A stretch of DNA of 64,000 bases from Pelobates cultripes (taxonomy: Eukaryota; Chordata; Amphibia; Anura; Pelobatidae): contig OW240918.1 of assembly GCA_933207985.1 (NCBI GenBank), positions 111,855,335-111,919,334 on the forward strand, read 5' to 3'. The notes beneath the pieces were generated by a model, which was not told where the DNA came from, did no database searches, and worked only from the letters and a program-made list of their open reading frames with translations. Positions 21,154 to 33,399 of the stretch are shown piece after piece. How positions within the stretch are numbered: position 1 is the stretch's first letter; the number at the start of each line of letters is the position of its first letter. The position numbers and the translations under genes are program-made.

Positions 21154-22353
21154 TTATAAAAAATTGTGTAGATCAAAGTCTGCATTAAGACCATGGGGTA
21201 TAAGAGTCTGAAGTTTATACACCCATTCCATCTCAGTTTTTCCAAGCAGTTTTTTTATGTCACCTCCACGCCAAGAGGTGAAACATTTTTTTATACCAAT
21301 GCATTTTAATAGGCGTGGATCTTTATTGTGCATAATGAAATGTTTGGATACTGTATGATTTAAGTATCCATTTTTAATATTTCTGCAATGTTCGCTTAGC
21401 CTTATCTTTAAGCACCTTGTGGTCATCCCCACATATTGGAGGCCACATGGGCACTCAAGCAGATAAATAACATTTTTCGTATTGCAGCATATAAAATCAT
21501 AAATATTATACACTTTTTTTGTCCGATTGGACATAAAACTTGAGACTTTAGATGAAATAGAATGATCAGTGGTTTTGCATACAATACATTGTTTACATCT
21601 ATAGAAACCTTTTGTCTGGGGAAAAAAGGATAAATTTTTGGGAGGAGATTTTTTAGTAAAATTAGTAGTTAGAATAGATTTAAAATTGGGTGCTCCTCTA
21701 AAAACAATATTTGGATGAACAGGTATAATAGAGCTAAGTATCTCATCGTGTTTGAGTATATGCCAGTGTTTTCTTATTATTCTTTTAACATCTTTGCTTT
21801 TATTATTAAAAATAACTGGGAGTACTATTGGTTCATTATTTTCTTTGTTTTTATATGTTAGAAGTTCTTTTCGTTCTTTTTGTTTGACTATATTTATTGT
21901 AGTGTTTAAATCTGATTCTAGATATTTTTTTTCCATAAATTTATTTTTTAAGAAATCCGCTTGTTCATTAAAATCTGTAAGTTCTGAACAGTTTCTCCGG
22001 AGGCGTAAAAACTGGCTTTTTGGAGCACTCTCAAGCCAGGGCTTATAATGGTAACTGGATCTATCTATAGCCGTGTTTACACATACTTTTTTGAAAAAAG
22101 TTTTTGTTTGGACTTGTCCCTTGTTGATAAAAATATTAAGGTCTAAAAAATTAATAGATTCTTTACTAAATTCATGTGTAAGAATAATACCCCTATTATT
22201 GGTATTTAAATGATTAAGAAAATCAATAAGATGGTTCTCTTGTCCATCCCAAATAAAAAAGAGGTCGTCTATGTATCTAAAATAAGAGACTAGGTTTGCC
22301 CGCCATTGGTGGTTACCCCAGATGGCTTCAGATTCCCAGTTAGCCATAAACAA
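21154..22353 (-). pseudogene. Penelope-like RT-GIY-YIG protein, left copy (5'-truncated)
   Basis: An uninterrupted 399-residue frame. It starts inside the reverse transcriptase palm, with the catalytic YIDD at 27-30. The RT thumb/linker region follows (about 60-240), then a Cys cluster (CKQCIVC, 253-259) and a GIY-YIG nuclease-like domain (NVIYLLECPCGLQYVG, about 294-309, with TTRCLKIRLSEH after it). Penelope elements pair RT with a C-terminal GIY-YIG endonuclease, so the family call is firm. The N-terminal RT motifs are missing because this half ends at 22362. The first Met is not a true start. The open frame suggests a young insertion. Confidence 0.88.
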
Positions 22354-22391
22354 ATTGGCATACTTGGAAAAATAGTTTTATATTAGTTACA

Positions 22392-23822
22392 TGTGACGTA
22401 CAGTCTCTTTATACTATTATCCCTCATGACATTGGCTGTCAAGCTATAAAAGAAATTTTAATTCACGAAGCTAGGATTCCCGATATCCAAATAGATTTTA
22501 TAATAGAAGGTATAAATATTATTTTAAAAAACAATTATTTCTGGTTTTTAGATTCATTTTATTTGCAAAAAAGGGGTACTGCTATGGGGACTAGGTTTGC
22601 CCCCAGTTATGCCAATTTGTTTATGGCTAACTGGGAATCTGAAGCCATCTGGGGTAACCACCAATGGCGGGCAAACCTAGTCTCTTATTTTAGATACATA
22701 GACAACCTCTTTTTTATTTGGGATGGACAAGAGAACCATCTTATTGATATTATTAATCATTTAAATACCAATAATAGGGGTATTATTCTTACACATGAAT
22801 TTCGTAAAGAATCTATTAATTTTTTAGACCTTAATATTTTTATCAACAAGGGACAAGTCCAAACAAAAACTTTTTTCAAAAAAGTATGTGTAAACACGGC
22901 TATAGATAGATCCAGTTGCCATTATAAGCCCTGGCTTGAGAGTGCTCCAAAAGCCAGTTTTTACGCCTCCGGAGAAACTGTTCAGAACTTACAGATTTTA
23001 ATGAACAAGCGGATTTCTTAAAAAATAAATTTATGGAAAAAAAATATCTAGAAATCAGATTTAAACACTACAATAAATATAGTCAAACAAAAAGAACGAA
23101 AAGAACTTCTAACATATAAAAACAAAGAAAATAATGAACCAATAGTACTCCCAGTTATTTTTAATTTTAATAATAAAAGCAAAGATGTTAAAAGAATAAT
23201 AAGAAAACACTGGCATATACTCAAACACGATGAGATACTTAGCTCTATTATACCTGTTCATCCAAATATTGTTTTTAGAGGAGCACCCAATTTTAAATCT
23301 ATTCTAACTACTAATTTTACTAAAAAATCTCCTCCCAAAAATTTATCCTTTTTTCCCCAGACAAAAGGTTTCTATAGATGTAAACAATGTATTGTATGCA
23401 AAACCACTGATCATTCTATTTCATCTAAAGTCTCAAGTTTTATGTCCAATCGGACAAAAAAAGTGTATAATATTTATGATTTTATATGCTGCAATACGAA
23501 AAATGTTATTTATCTGCTTGAGTGCCCATGTGGCCTCCAATATGTGGGGATGACCACAAGGTGCTTAAAGATAAGGCTAAGCGAACATTGCAGAAATATT
23601 AAAAATGGATACTTAAATCATACAGTATCCAAACATTTCATTATGCACAATAAAGATCCACGCCTATTAAAATGCATTGGTATAAAAAAATGTTTCACCT
23701 CTTGGCGTGGAGGTGACATAAAAAAACTGCTTGGAAAAACTGAGATGGAATGGGTGTATAAACTTCAGACTCTTATACCCCATGGTCTTAATGCAGACTT
23801 TGATCTACACAATTTTTTATAA
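22392..23822 (+). pseudogene. Penelope-like RT-GIY-YIG protein, right copy (frameshifted)
   Basis: This copy keeps more of the RT: CDVQSLYTIIPHDIG (motif A, at about 22392), then KRGTAMGTRFAPSYANLF (motif B) and YIDN where the left copy has YIDD (codons at about 22695-22706). A frameshift near 22950 ends the first frame at 23021, and another small indel follows. The GIY-YIG part is open again at 23442-23822 (NVIYLLECPCGLQYVG) and is identical to the left copy in that domain by eye. It lacks the N-terminus of the RT. Confidence 0.85.
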
Positions 23823-26397
23823 TTTTTTTATGATCATGTATGTAAAATAATACTTGAATTCTTTATTGTTGTTTATAATATGAGTGGCTTTTATATATTC
23901 CTCTTATGTATACAATTCTTTTTTTTTATATAACTATTTCCATTGTATTAATGTTGCCAGTATTTTTAAAATTAACCCTTTTACCCTGGCTTTTTAATTA
24001 TTTTATTTTTATTTGGTTTTAAAAAAACCCTCAAAATCCCTGGAAGTTTCCTGCACTTAAAGAAATCCTAGGTGGGGATCAATCCACCCAAGCTGTCATC
24101 ACGGAGCAGTTGGTCTGCTCTGGTTTTGTAAGTACATTCTTTTATTATTTTATCAATATTGCTATACAGTGAGCACTATTGGCTGTTTTCTTTTATTTCG
24201 AGAAATTGGACACCTATCACAGAGAGGAACCCATCTATATCCTATAAGCGGGGATTAAACCGCCGTATGCGCCTTATTCCAGAGCTAGGACATTAGCTCT
24301 GATAAATGTGAGTTTTATACTATTATTTCTTCACATCCATATTAGAACTCTACATACTACACTATTGGTTGTCCTCCTCTCTCTTTTTATTTTTCATATA
24401 AGTGGACTCATTACAAAGTAGAAGACGTCACCAGCAAAGATTATCTGTAAGGACAATACAATTGGACTTTTCCTTGTAATTGGACTTTATTTTTTAATAA
24501 TTTAATTTTTTAATTTTATTTGTGTGCGCAGCCTTTTTTTATTTTGTGTGTGTTTGTGTATCTGTGTGTCAGATACATACACACACAGATACACATTGAC
24601 ACACACACTGGCACATACAAACACAGATACACACACCGACACATACAAAAAATGGCGCATATCTTTTTGGGGTGAGGGTGGGGGAGGGGAGAGAGATTTC
24701 GGGGTTCAACGATGTTGATACACTATGTCAAAGGGTTCCACAGGAACAATTATTTGGGAACCCCTGCTCACAAGCTGTCAATTGAGAGAAATGGTATGTG
24801 CTGCGATGTCCCGTGATAGGCGGATAGCTTCAGTTGACACTCTACGCCGTTAACACAGCCCCCAAGCGATACTTCCTCATATTGCCCATGCCGAGAGGAA
24901 GGAAGTCAGGGGGCAGCAGTGTCGGGTGCTGGGTGACCAACGTTTGGGTGTAAACAACTGGCAAATAGTTTAACCCCTGTTGGATACTCTGGTGGGTATG
25001 TTCCTTTTAATAAAAGTCTAATTACAAATAAAAACCTGTCGCCTGCATTACAGACTGTGTTGTGTATTTTCAGAGAGCGGCATAAACATTTACTGTGAAT
25101 GTGTACAAATGTATTTTAATGCCATGGCAAGACTGCTTCTTTATTTTCCTTATTTCAAATTAAATGTCGACCTATATTCCTTGATCTGTTTCCCTATTAT
25201 TTTCTGAATTATTGCTTGGAGTGTATACTTTAATTTAAAGACCCTCTCAACCCTCTTGAACACCCACACAAGTTGCTGGAGATGAAAGACCTCGGTGATG
25301 ATCACAAGAATTTATTTATTTTTAGATCCATGGATGGGAAAGAAATGGTGATTATAGGAAACAGCAGGTGTAAAAATCCAATACAACTCTATATGAACAT
25401 CCATTCTTTTCTGATCACAGTACTGCTCCTTTGATTTATTCAAACAAAGGTTAACCTATTTGGGATGGGCCCAGCATTAGTATTCAGTTTGATTTTTCTA
25501 ACCTAGTGCTCTCTGGATTTGCTCACTTAACTCCAAATTGTAACTATTTAAACTCTGAATGGCATGATTGAGACATGACCTTGGCACTTTGAGGGGTAAT
25601 TTAACTTCAGCAAAATAAAGTTGTTATGATGTCAGGAGGTCTCTGGTGCTTTCTTAGCTGAAGGGGTTAAACTGTTCTTGAACACCAAAGGTTGGCTCCA
25701 GTTCGTGGTCTACCCCTCCCCAGAGGCATCTGACTTCTTCATTTCAGTTTCAGGAAGTAGGGAGTTCCGCCACGGATTGGCTAAAGCAGTCAGCTGATGC
25801 TTAAAGCCAATCACTAGCTCCCCATTGATAAAAATGGTACATTCTAGCCAGGTGAAAAAGTTGCTCGCTGTTCATTATCTCCTCCTGTAATGTAACTCCA
25901 TATTCATAGTCTCAATGCTAATGATCTAAACATAGGAGCAGCCGCAGGAATAATATTTCACAACAAGCTATGTGGTAGTGTCTGCGTAGGTGGGAGAAGA
26001 GGAAGCAGGAGGGATGATGCTTAAGGGCCATAAGCTCATTACCTAATCTGGAAAAAAAAAATTCTGATGGCCACACGAGTCCACCATGTGGCCACTGTTA
26101 CAATACCCTGCAGCTTTCGAACGGCAGTAAATGAAGAGGGATATTCCATTCAATCGCTAATGCCTAGTGGGCAAGTGGATATTTCAAACCCTGAGAAAAA
26201 GCATTTATTAATATTCATGTAATTTATGAACAGCTTAGATGAATGAGGATTTCAGAGTTATGATTGCAACGTAACATTTTAGCATAGCACTTCCAACGCA
26301 TGCAAAGACAATTTCTCATTCTTTTCAGAAGTAAAATCATGAAAGAGGTTCTCAAAGAGACAGGAAAAACTGTGTCCCATCTGACTTTTATCATATA

Positions 26398-28015
26398 CAG
26401 TTGCAAGAAAAAGTATGTGAACCCTTTGGAATGATATTGATTTCTGCACAAATTGGTCATAAAATGTGATCTGATCATCATTTAAGTCACAACAATAGAC
26501 AATCACAGTCTGCTTAAACTAATAACACACAAAGAATGAAATGTTGCCATGTTTTTATGGAACACATCATGTAACATTCACAGTGCAGGTGGAAAAAGTA
26601 TGTGAACCCTTGGATTTAATAACTGGTTGAACCTCCTTTGGCAGCAATAACTTCAACCAAACGTTTCCTGTAGTTGCAGATCAGACGTGCACAACGTTCA
26701 GGAGTAATTTTTGATCATTCCTCTTTACAGAACTGTTTCAGTTCAGCAATATTCTTGGGATGTCTGGTGTGAATCGCTTTCTTGAGGTCATGCCACAGCA
26801 TCTCAATTGGGTTGAGGTCAGGACTCTTACTGGGCCAATTCAGAAGGTGTATTTTCTTCTGTTTAAGCCATTCTGTTGTTGATTTATTTCTATGCTTTGG
26901 GTCATTGTCGTGTTGCAACACCCATCTTCTGTTGAGCTTCAGCTGGTAGACAGATGGCCTTAAGTTCTCCTGCAAAATGTCTTGATAAACTTGGGAATTA
27001 ATTTTTCCTTCGATGATAGCAATCCATCCAGGCCCTGATGCAGGAAAGCAGCCCCAAACCATGATGCTCCACCTCCATACTTCACAGTTGGGATGAGGTT
27101 TTGATGTTGGTGTGCTGTGCCTTTATTTCGCCACACATAGTGTTGTGTGTTTCTTCCAAACAACTCAACTTTGGTTTCATCTGTCCACAGAATATTTTGC
27201 CAGTACTGCTGTGGAACATCCAGGTGCTCTTGTGCAGACTGTAAACGTGCAGCAATGTTTTGTCTGAACAGCAGTGGCTTCCTCTGTGGTATCCTCCCAT
27301 GAAATCCAGTCTTGTTTAGTGTTTTACGTATTGTAGATTCGCTAACAGGAATGTTAGCATTTGCCAGTGACTTTTGTAAGTCTTTAGCTGACACTCTAGG
27401 ATTCTTCTTCACCTCATTGAGCAGTCTGCGCTGTGCTCTTGCAGACATCTTTACAGGACGGCCACTCCTAGGGAGAGTAGCAGCAGTGCTGAACTTTCTC
27501 CATTTATAGACAATTTGTCTTACCGTGGACTGATGAACAGCAAGGCTTTTGGAGATACTTTTATAACCCTTTCCAGCTTTATGCAAGTCAACAATTCTTA
27601 ATCGTAGGTCTTCTGAGAGCTCTTTTGTGCGAGGCATCATTCACATCAGGCAATGCTTCTTGTGAAAAGCAAACCCAGAACTGGTGTGTGTTTTTATAGG
27701 GCAGGGCAGCTGTAACCAACACCTCCAATCTCATCTCATTGATTGGACTCCAGTTGGCTGACATCTCACTCCAATTAGCTCTTGGAGATGTCATTAGTCT
27801 AGGGGTTCACATACTTTTTCCACCTGCACTGTGAATGTTTACATGGTGTGTTCAATAAAAACATGGCAACATTTCATTCTTTGTGTGTTATTAGTTTAAG
27901 CAGACTGTGATTGTCTATTGTTGTGACTTAGATGATGATCAGATCACATTTTATGACCAATTTGTGCAGAAATCTATATCATTCCAAAGGGTTCACATAC
28001 TTTTTCTTGCAACTG
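26398..28015 (-). mobile_element. Tc1/mariner transposon, copy 2
   Basis: This is the allelic counterpart of 6800-8421, with the same CAGTTGCAAG ends and flanking TA. It has a few private substitutions and small indels. Confidence 0.95.
26715..27640 (-). pseudogene. Tc1-like transposase, stop plus frameshift
   Basis: This is the same gene as 7118-8044, but the Gly-rich codons at about 27066 have lost one base (GATGCTCC against GATGCCCCC in copy 1). The frame splits into 26960-27640 (N-terminal part through Asp154) and 26715-27062 (second Asp and Glu). It also carries the shared KEE stop. It cannot make a full transposase. Confidence 0.92.
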
Positions 28016-28407
28016 TAAGTATAGTCGTTTATAAAAATAGTTGTTTCTATAAGCCCTTCACTTCCTATCAAATGGAGAAGCTTTACTTCCTCTTGCCTAT
28101 ATGACTGCTTGTATGGCATGTGTCAGCTTTAGGGGGAATGCTGCCAAACAACCTTTCTGAGAAACCTGTCAAGGGTTGTGCTGGTTACTGAAGCCTTGTC
28201 TATTGCTCTATTCATGAATACCTGGATGGAACTTCATGGTTTGCTAGGCAGAATTTTATGCACTTTGTTCTGCAATCCCATTAAATATAATTGGATGACT
28301 AGATGTGACTGACAAGTTTCAGCTCTTTCATTTGGACAGAGCCCACTACATCAACTTCATATGTGAGTATCTTTTATTTGTTCATTTCACATTTCCAACT
28401 TGTGTAC

Positions 28408-29577
28408 TGTGACAGACCCATCCATATGAACTAAGATTGCAGGGTTCGTCTGTTTGCTTGTTTCACGAACTCACCCATTCGTATGCCTGGATTTAAGTGA
28501 ATTGACTTTTTTACCGAACAAAACTGTCGAACGGACGGACACCCAGAAGAGAAGTGTGCTGCTGGTTAACCTATTGATCCCAATTAGAACGTTGTGGTTA
28601 ACCACAGACACTTCTAAATTAAAACCGAATACAGGGTGGTCGTCGTTCGTATGTCGACCACGAGGCAGCGGCCATTTTACACCATGCGAAAGACCAGCGG
28701 TGTTCGGTACTAAATTCATGGAACTGAAAACGGACACTTTTTCAACCCGAACACCGCTGATGCCGTCGACCTCCCTTCTCCAATCGACAGAAGTTTGCGA
28801 ACACCGGCCGTTCGGGAGATTTAAAGGCACGAATGGGCTTACCCCAGATAGCCTTCCCATGGAGTCAATCGCATACCGAAGAACTGTAATAGACTTTGAC
28901 TTCATGGCGATTAGACTATGCGTATGGGATCTGAGCGCTATTCGCCAATAATATGCACTCAGATCCAGGCTATCTGGGGATGTGTTACATGAATGAGAAA
29001 CGTTCGGTAGTTATAAAGTTATATATTTGTGTTTTTGTGATTTGTATTTAAAATGGCGATTTGCCTCTGCTCTGGAAGATAATTGAATTACTTCTCAATT
29101 ATCTCCCGGGCAGAGGGGAGGAAACTGTGATGTATGCTGGGAATATTGTGTGACTGTATGTCCTGAAATGCCATATGTCCATCTGCTATTCCAGTCTCCC
29201 ATTTGGTCCCCTAGGGGAGTGTCCACCAAGTGCATAAATACGGGCTGGTAGCCCACAGTAAACTCAGTTAGTGTTTTACCCTCAATGCAGAGCTTGGTCT
29301 CGTTATTGGGGGGGGGATTTTATTACCGGCGACTAGAGACTGCTATTTGGAATTATCAGCCGCTTGGGAGATACCAGCGTTCGGCTGATATTGGCGGTTC
29401 ATGAGCTTGCAGCTCGTGGAGGGAAGGGACCTTACGGATACCGTTCGGGAGTTTGGAGTGTTCCCTTGCTGGCGGTTCGCATGGTTGTATTGGATACGCT
29501 TACAGCCAGCATTATTGCGAATGGGGAGCATTCACTAAATGGCGATTTGTACATTTTATTCTGAAGGTACCGTAACA
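28408..29577 (+). mobile_element. Solo LTR, copy 2 (uninterrupted)
   Basis: This is the allelic counterpart of 8814-10687: 1170 bp, TGTGACAGACCC...GTAACA, flanked by TGTAC at 28403-28407 and 29578-29582. It lacks the palindromic insertion and shows the intact pre-insertion site TATATATTTGTGT near 29021-29033. Confidence 0.8.
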
Positions 29578-30816
29578 TGTACAAATACAGTTGAATATCT
29601 GTAGTACTTTAAAATGTGAGTTCAGTCCATCTATTTCACCTAAAAGGGCCCTTTAAGAGCCATAGTCAGTACAGCGTGTTATAGTGGTTATGGTGTGTTG
29701 AGTCTATGGGTGCCATTACCTGTATTTATTCCTTTTTATTTTATTTAATTTTTTTGTCAAACTTCTTTGGAACCGTTTGATAAAAACTGTTTTTGTCTCT
29801 CTGAGCACCCACAGCTCTTCCTCTTTAACGACACACTGAAAATGCAGGCATTAAATAGAATCTGTTAAAAAAAAAAAAATAAATAAATAAATAAATCACC
29901 AAACATTGGTACTTTGTTGCCTCTGTAGGTCTCATGTAAAAAAATTGCTATATTAGAACATTCCACTAAAATGTAAACTTTTTACCCAGTGGAGAGAAAG
30001 GGGAACACCAACAAGTGAAAGAGGATCTGTACATACTGACACAACAAGTCTCTCTTTTTACTTAAAAATAAGTATATAAATATGTATGTGTGTGTGTGTG
30101 TGTGTGTGTGTCCCTTTTTAGAAGTTTAACTTTACTTTGAATATAAAACATGGCTTTTCTTTTATGCCTACCATGCTTTTACTCTGGGGTATATTCACTT
30201 AATCCAGTTTTTCTAAGTAGTGGAGAATTAAATGGTGGGGTAACATTTTTTTTCGGAGTCTTTTGGCTGAACCTCTTGGAGAGGAAGGAGTGCTGTGCTA
30301 CATGCAACATAACTGTTTCGTCCTTGCTCCTTTGTATGACATATACATAGGGCTTAGCTTATAGTGTTGTTTTTCTTGGTCCAATACACAAGGTGAAAAC
30401 CAAGAACTATCTGAAACAGAGCTCCACCGTTCCTGATCTAGAATATAGTTTGTTACATTCTCCCTTAGTTTTGACATATTTGTTTTGGAGCTGTTTGAAC
30501 TGAGCTTATGCTAAGACCCCATGAAATTTAGCTCTAGATGCTTGTTGTGTTTTTTGTTTGTTTGTGTTTTTTGTTTTGTTTTTTTCACTGCCATCTATTT
30601 AGTGAATAAGTACTTCTTGGATTCCAAATACTCAGCAGGACCTCTCTCAACACCAACATTGCATCACAATGAGTGGTTTCAATTCACAAAAAGTTATACT
30701 TAACACAGAAGAAATGTTTCGATTGTTTACTCCTTGGTTTGTGTATTAGCATGTCTGTGTTCAGTGTTTATGGAAAGCATTAGATAGTGGAGCTCTGTGC
30801 CAACAGGAATAAAATA

Positions 30817-31094
30817 TATCCATCCATCCATCCATCCATCCCTCCCTCCCTCCCTCCCTCGTTTTGCATCTTATCCTAAATTGTGTTCCAAGCAGTTGTA
30901 TACTGCAAACACAGATTAAAAGGAATCCATGTTTAAAATGGAATGAGGCAAAAATGTGATTCTTTGTTAAACTAATTTGCATATGCCCACCCAGAATCCT
31001 TTGCGGTTGTAACATCACTGCTGATTTGGGATTTCTGTGGGAAAAGTAAGTCTTATGGCTTGACTGGTGTGCAGATTTTTGTTTAGCATTGTAT

Positions 31095-31169
<75 letters not shown>
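30817..31169. repeat. CATC/CCTC arrays, extra segment and (TA)n, copy 2
   Basis: This holds a CCATCCATCCATC array, a CCCTCCCTCCCTC array, about 235 bp of unique-looking sequence (30861-31098), then about 70 bp of TA. Copy 1 has only AT repeat between the same flanks (AGGAATAAAATATAT and TTATGGCATATTG). Either copy 1 lost the segment by recombination between microsatellites or copy 2 gained it. Confidence 0.85.
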
Positions 31170-31172
<3 letters not shown>

Positions 31173-31345
31173 GGCATATTGCAACTAAAAAAATTGTGAA
31201 AAATGTGGCTAGCATATTATATAGATTTCATTGCACACAGTGTGCCACCATTTCATTTTACACTACGCGTGCCCTCTAAATGCAAGCAAAATGTATATAC
31301 ATGCTAAGGGTACCACTAATGAGCAAATTGTTTTCTGTTTTGCAG

Positions 31346-31526
31346 AACCAGCATTTTGGGTGTACGTGAAAGAAATTCTCAATAAACATGAACTTCAGAG
31401 GTTTTACGCTTTAAAAAACATCACTACAGACATTGGGAGAGGACGTGCCTGGCTGCGCTGTGCCTTGAATGAACATTCCCTAGAGCGTTATATACATATG
31501 CTACTTGGAGATCCAAATAGGCTTAG
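31346..31526 (+). CDS. SNX29: SNX29 exon 4, copy 2
   Basis: This is the second copy of the 181-nt RUN domain core exon, with the same sequence by eye as 12176-12356, including TTTTGCAG and AG|GTAACA. It ends with two bases (AG) that join the first T of exon 5 at 35718 to give Ser-Phe-Phe-Tyr-Glu-Asp-Trp. This matches the SNX29 reading frame. Confidence 0.95.
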
Positions 31527-32259
31527 GTAACACTAATCCGAATAGTTCTGAAATAACATGTTCATTGTTTTATTCCCCTTTGATCCAACAGTGCAGTCAT
31601 GCTTCTCGCCTGTAGGGTGTGAAGGGGCAAGAGTAAGAATATTCATAGTCCTCCTTAAAGTTAATGATGCATGGCTAAAAAAAAATATATGCTCTTGAAT
31701 CTTCAGTGTCTGTTGGTCTTTGTATTGATTACATTAGAAGTGTGCTCTTGGCTTCAGATTTTCTTAAGTCATCTCTGATTCGGTAACATGATCCTGACAA
31801 CAGCATTAAGATTGCACTTTGTATTTAAATAGTTTAGCTTGTACACTGCCTGCAAAGTACAGGAATATAGGTTAATGTTTAATATTATACCAAACATGTA
31901 GTTACAGCTAGATACAGGTTCAACGTCCTTATTTTCTCTTATTAAGATGTTGCTGCATGAATCCACAATTTTCATTATATTTTTGTTTCTTCTATATATT
32001 GCCAGGCAATATTTTAATTTATAAACAAAAGAAAAAGTTTGAAAATGAAGGAAGTCTGAAAATCCATGATCAGAATTTTGGAGTGTTAGGCATTCACTTA
32101 CATTGTGGTTTACGGCATTTTAATTTTTGTATTCAAATTTCTATTTGAAAAGCAAGTCTGCCATACTGTGAGGATGCAGCAATGCTCAGCTCCTGAAAAA
32201 TCTTATGGTTTTAACGTTTCTCGGAATATACCCATGCAAATCAGCAATACCCTGCCATT

Positions 32260-33390
32260 GATATCGCAGACTGGCACCTTCTGAGTGGCAAAGGCGCATC
32301 ATTGGGTCGGACTACTGTCGAGATGTGAGTGCTGTGTTCTCCAACCAGCTGAGGCCTGGTATGTTTTTCCGGCTAGGGAAGCGGCCGATCTCTTGTCCGG
32401 GACTGCCTGGCCTAACCTCCCAACCAACAAGCCCTTACTCCCTCCCCCGCCCCCCCTTCTGGGTCGACGGGGGTTATCCCGGTCCACACCAAGCAGTGCA
32501 TACTCGCCTTCCAAGCAGCTCCAGGGTGACACCGGTGCAGAAGGCTCCCACGCGGCCTGAATAAAATGGCCGCTCCTGCCCAGCATGCCACACAGTCTTC
32601 AATGCAAAGCTGGGAAGAGAGGTTCCATGCAGCGTTTGATGCCATATGTCGGAGGTTTTGGCGGAACCTACGGAGGAGGCACTCCATAATGACAGTTGCT
32701 GGGGCTCAGCCTGTTGGCAAAGCCCCTGTTCAGAAGCCTGCTCATAACACTCCTGCTCAGAATCCCCACTCCAAAAGGGATAGCGAACTGCATCCCTGGA
32801 CCACTCGCCGACCAGGCTTGCACAAAGCTACAGGCTCCTCGGGCGCTGGATGACTAGATCTGATGGTGGAGAAGGGGGCTCACAGCTGTCGGAACTAGTT
32901 AGAGGCGGCAATTTGTGGAATCATTTGTCGATCTTTATGCCCAATACACCTTGCAACATGCCTGCTAGCCAAGGCATCGGATGAGTGGACCACGGCTCTG
33001 GAGTTGAGGGACATCTCCATAGTGCCCAAGTGCACCTCTGCCTTTCTTCCACCTCCTGTCTTTCACTCCCTCTTCTCCCTCATGTTGGGTGGCCTTTAAT
33101 AGTTACCATAGCTGTCACCTTGGGCCCAGTTGAAAAATGTTGGTGGCTTTACACTCTTCTGCGCAATCCTTGTGCAGTCAGTTCATGTATTATAAGCATT
33201 GCTTAACATATTTCTACACTAGCTCATGCACACTTTACTTTATGTTTTACTTATAAAATTTGCAGTGGTTCTGACATTTAATGTTATACCTGATCTCCAA
33301 CTGCTGGAATATACCCTTGCTTAAATGTCTATATGTGCTTGTATGTTTCTCTATGCACACAAAAATAAAGAATATAAAAAAAAAAAAGAA
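32260..33390 (+). mobile_element. LINE-like retroposon with A-rich tail, copy 2
   Basis: A GC-rich leader (32285-32565) precedes a short frame of about 95 codons (32566-32853, MAAPAQHATQSSMQSWEE..., rich in Arg, Pro and Gln). A non-coding part follows and ends in CACAAAAATAAAGAATATAA plus an A run (33361-33390), that is, a poly-A signal and tail. There is no reverse transcriptase. The structure suits an internally deleted LINE or its non-autonomous derivative. The exact 5' end and a target duplication could not be fixed. Confidence 0.5.
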
Positions 33391-33399
33391 AAGCATGGT

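Larger units (their letters stand above)
20343..24545. mobile_element. Penelope-like element, head-to-head pair (copy 2 only)
   Basis: A 4.2-kb insertion in a GT microsatellite, missing from copy 1 (empty site about 4936-4960). It consists of two partial copies in opposite orientation. The left copy (20343-22362) is on the minus strand and starts inside the reverse transcriptase. The right copy (about 22363-24545) is on the plus strand and begins farther upstream. Their shared about 2 kb forms a near-perfect palindrome with a spacer of about 240 bp. The outer 3' ends differ: the left copy has about 95 bp more (20343-20437). The target duplication is hidden in the GT repeat. Partial inverted copies are a known integration form of Penelope elements. 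Confidence 0.85.
15004..33073 (+). repeat. Large repeat unit, copy 2 (SNX29 exons 2-4)
   Basis: This is the second copy of 1-13900, about 4.2 kb longer because of element insertions. It is continuous on both sides: intron 1 sequence to the left (14001-15003) and intron 4 to the right (from 33074, where copy 1 has run into the gap). It is therefore the copy that belongs to the unbroken gene. Confidence 0.95.

Noticed and set aside
20343..24545. A second type of hammerhead in the copy-2 Penelope element
   Set aside because: I looked for CUGANGA...GAAA in both arms and found only AGCTCTGATAAATG without a GAAA partner, so no ribozyme is called there.
1..33073. Real tandem duplication of the SNX29 RUN domain exons
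   Set aside because: A splice from exon 4 to the second exon 2 breaks the frame, a 100-N gap lies at the junction, and the copies differ like alleles. Kept only as an alternative to test.
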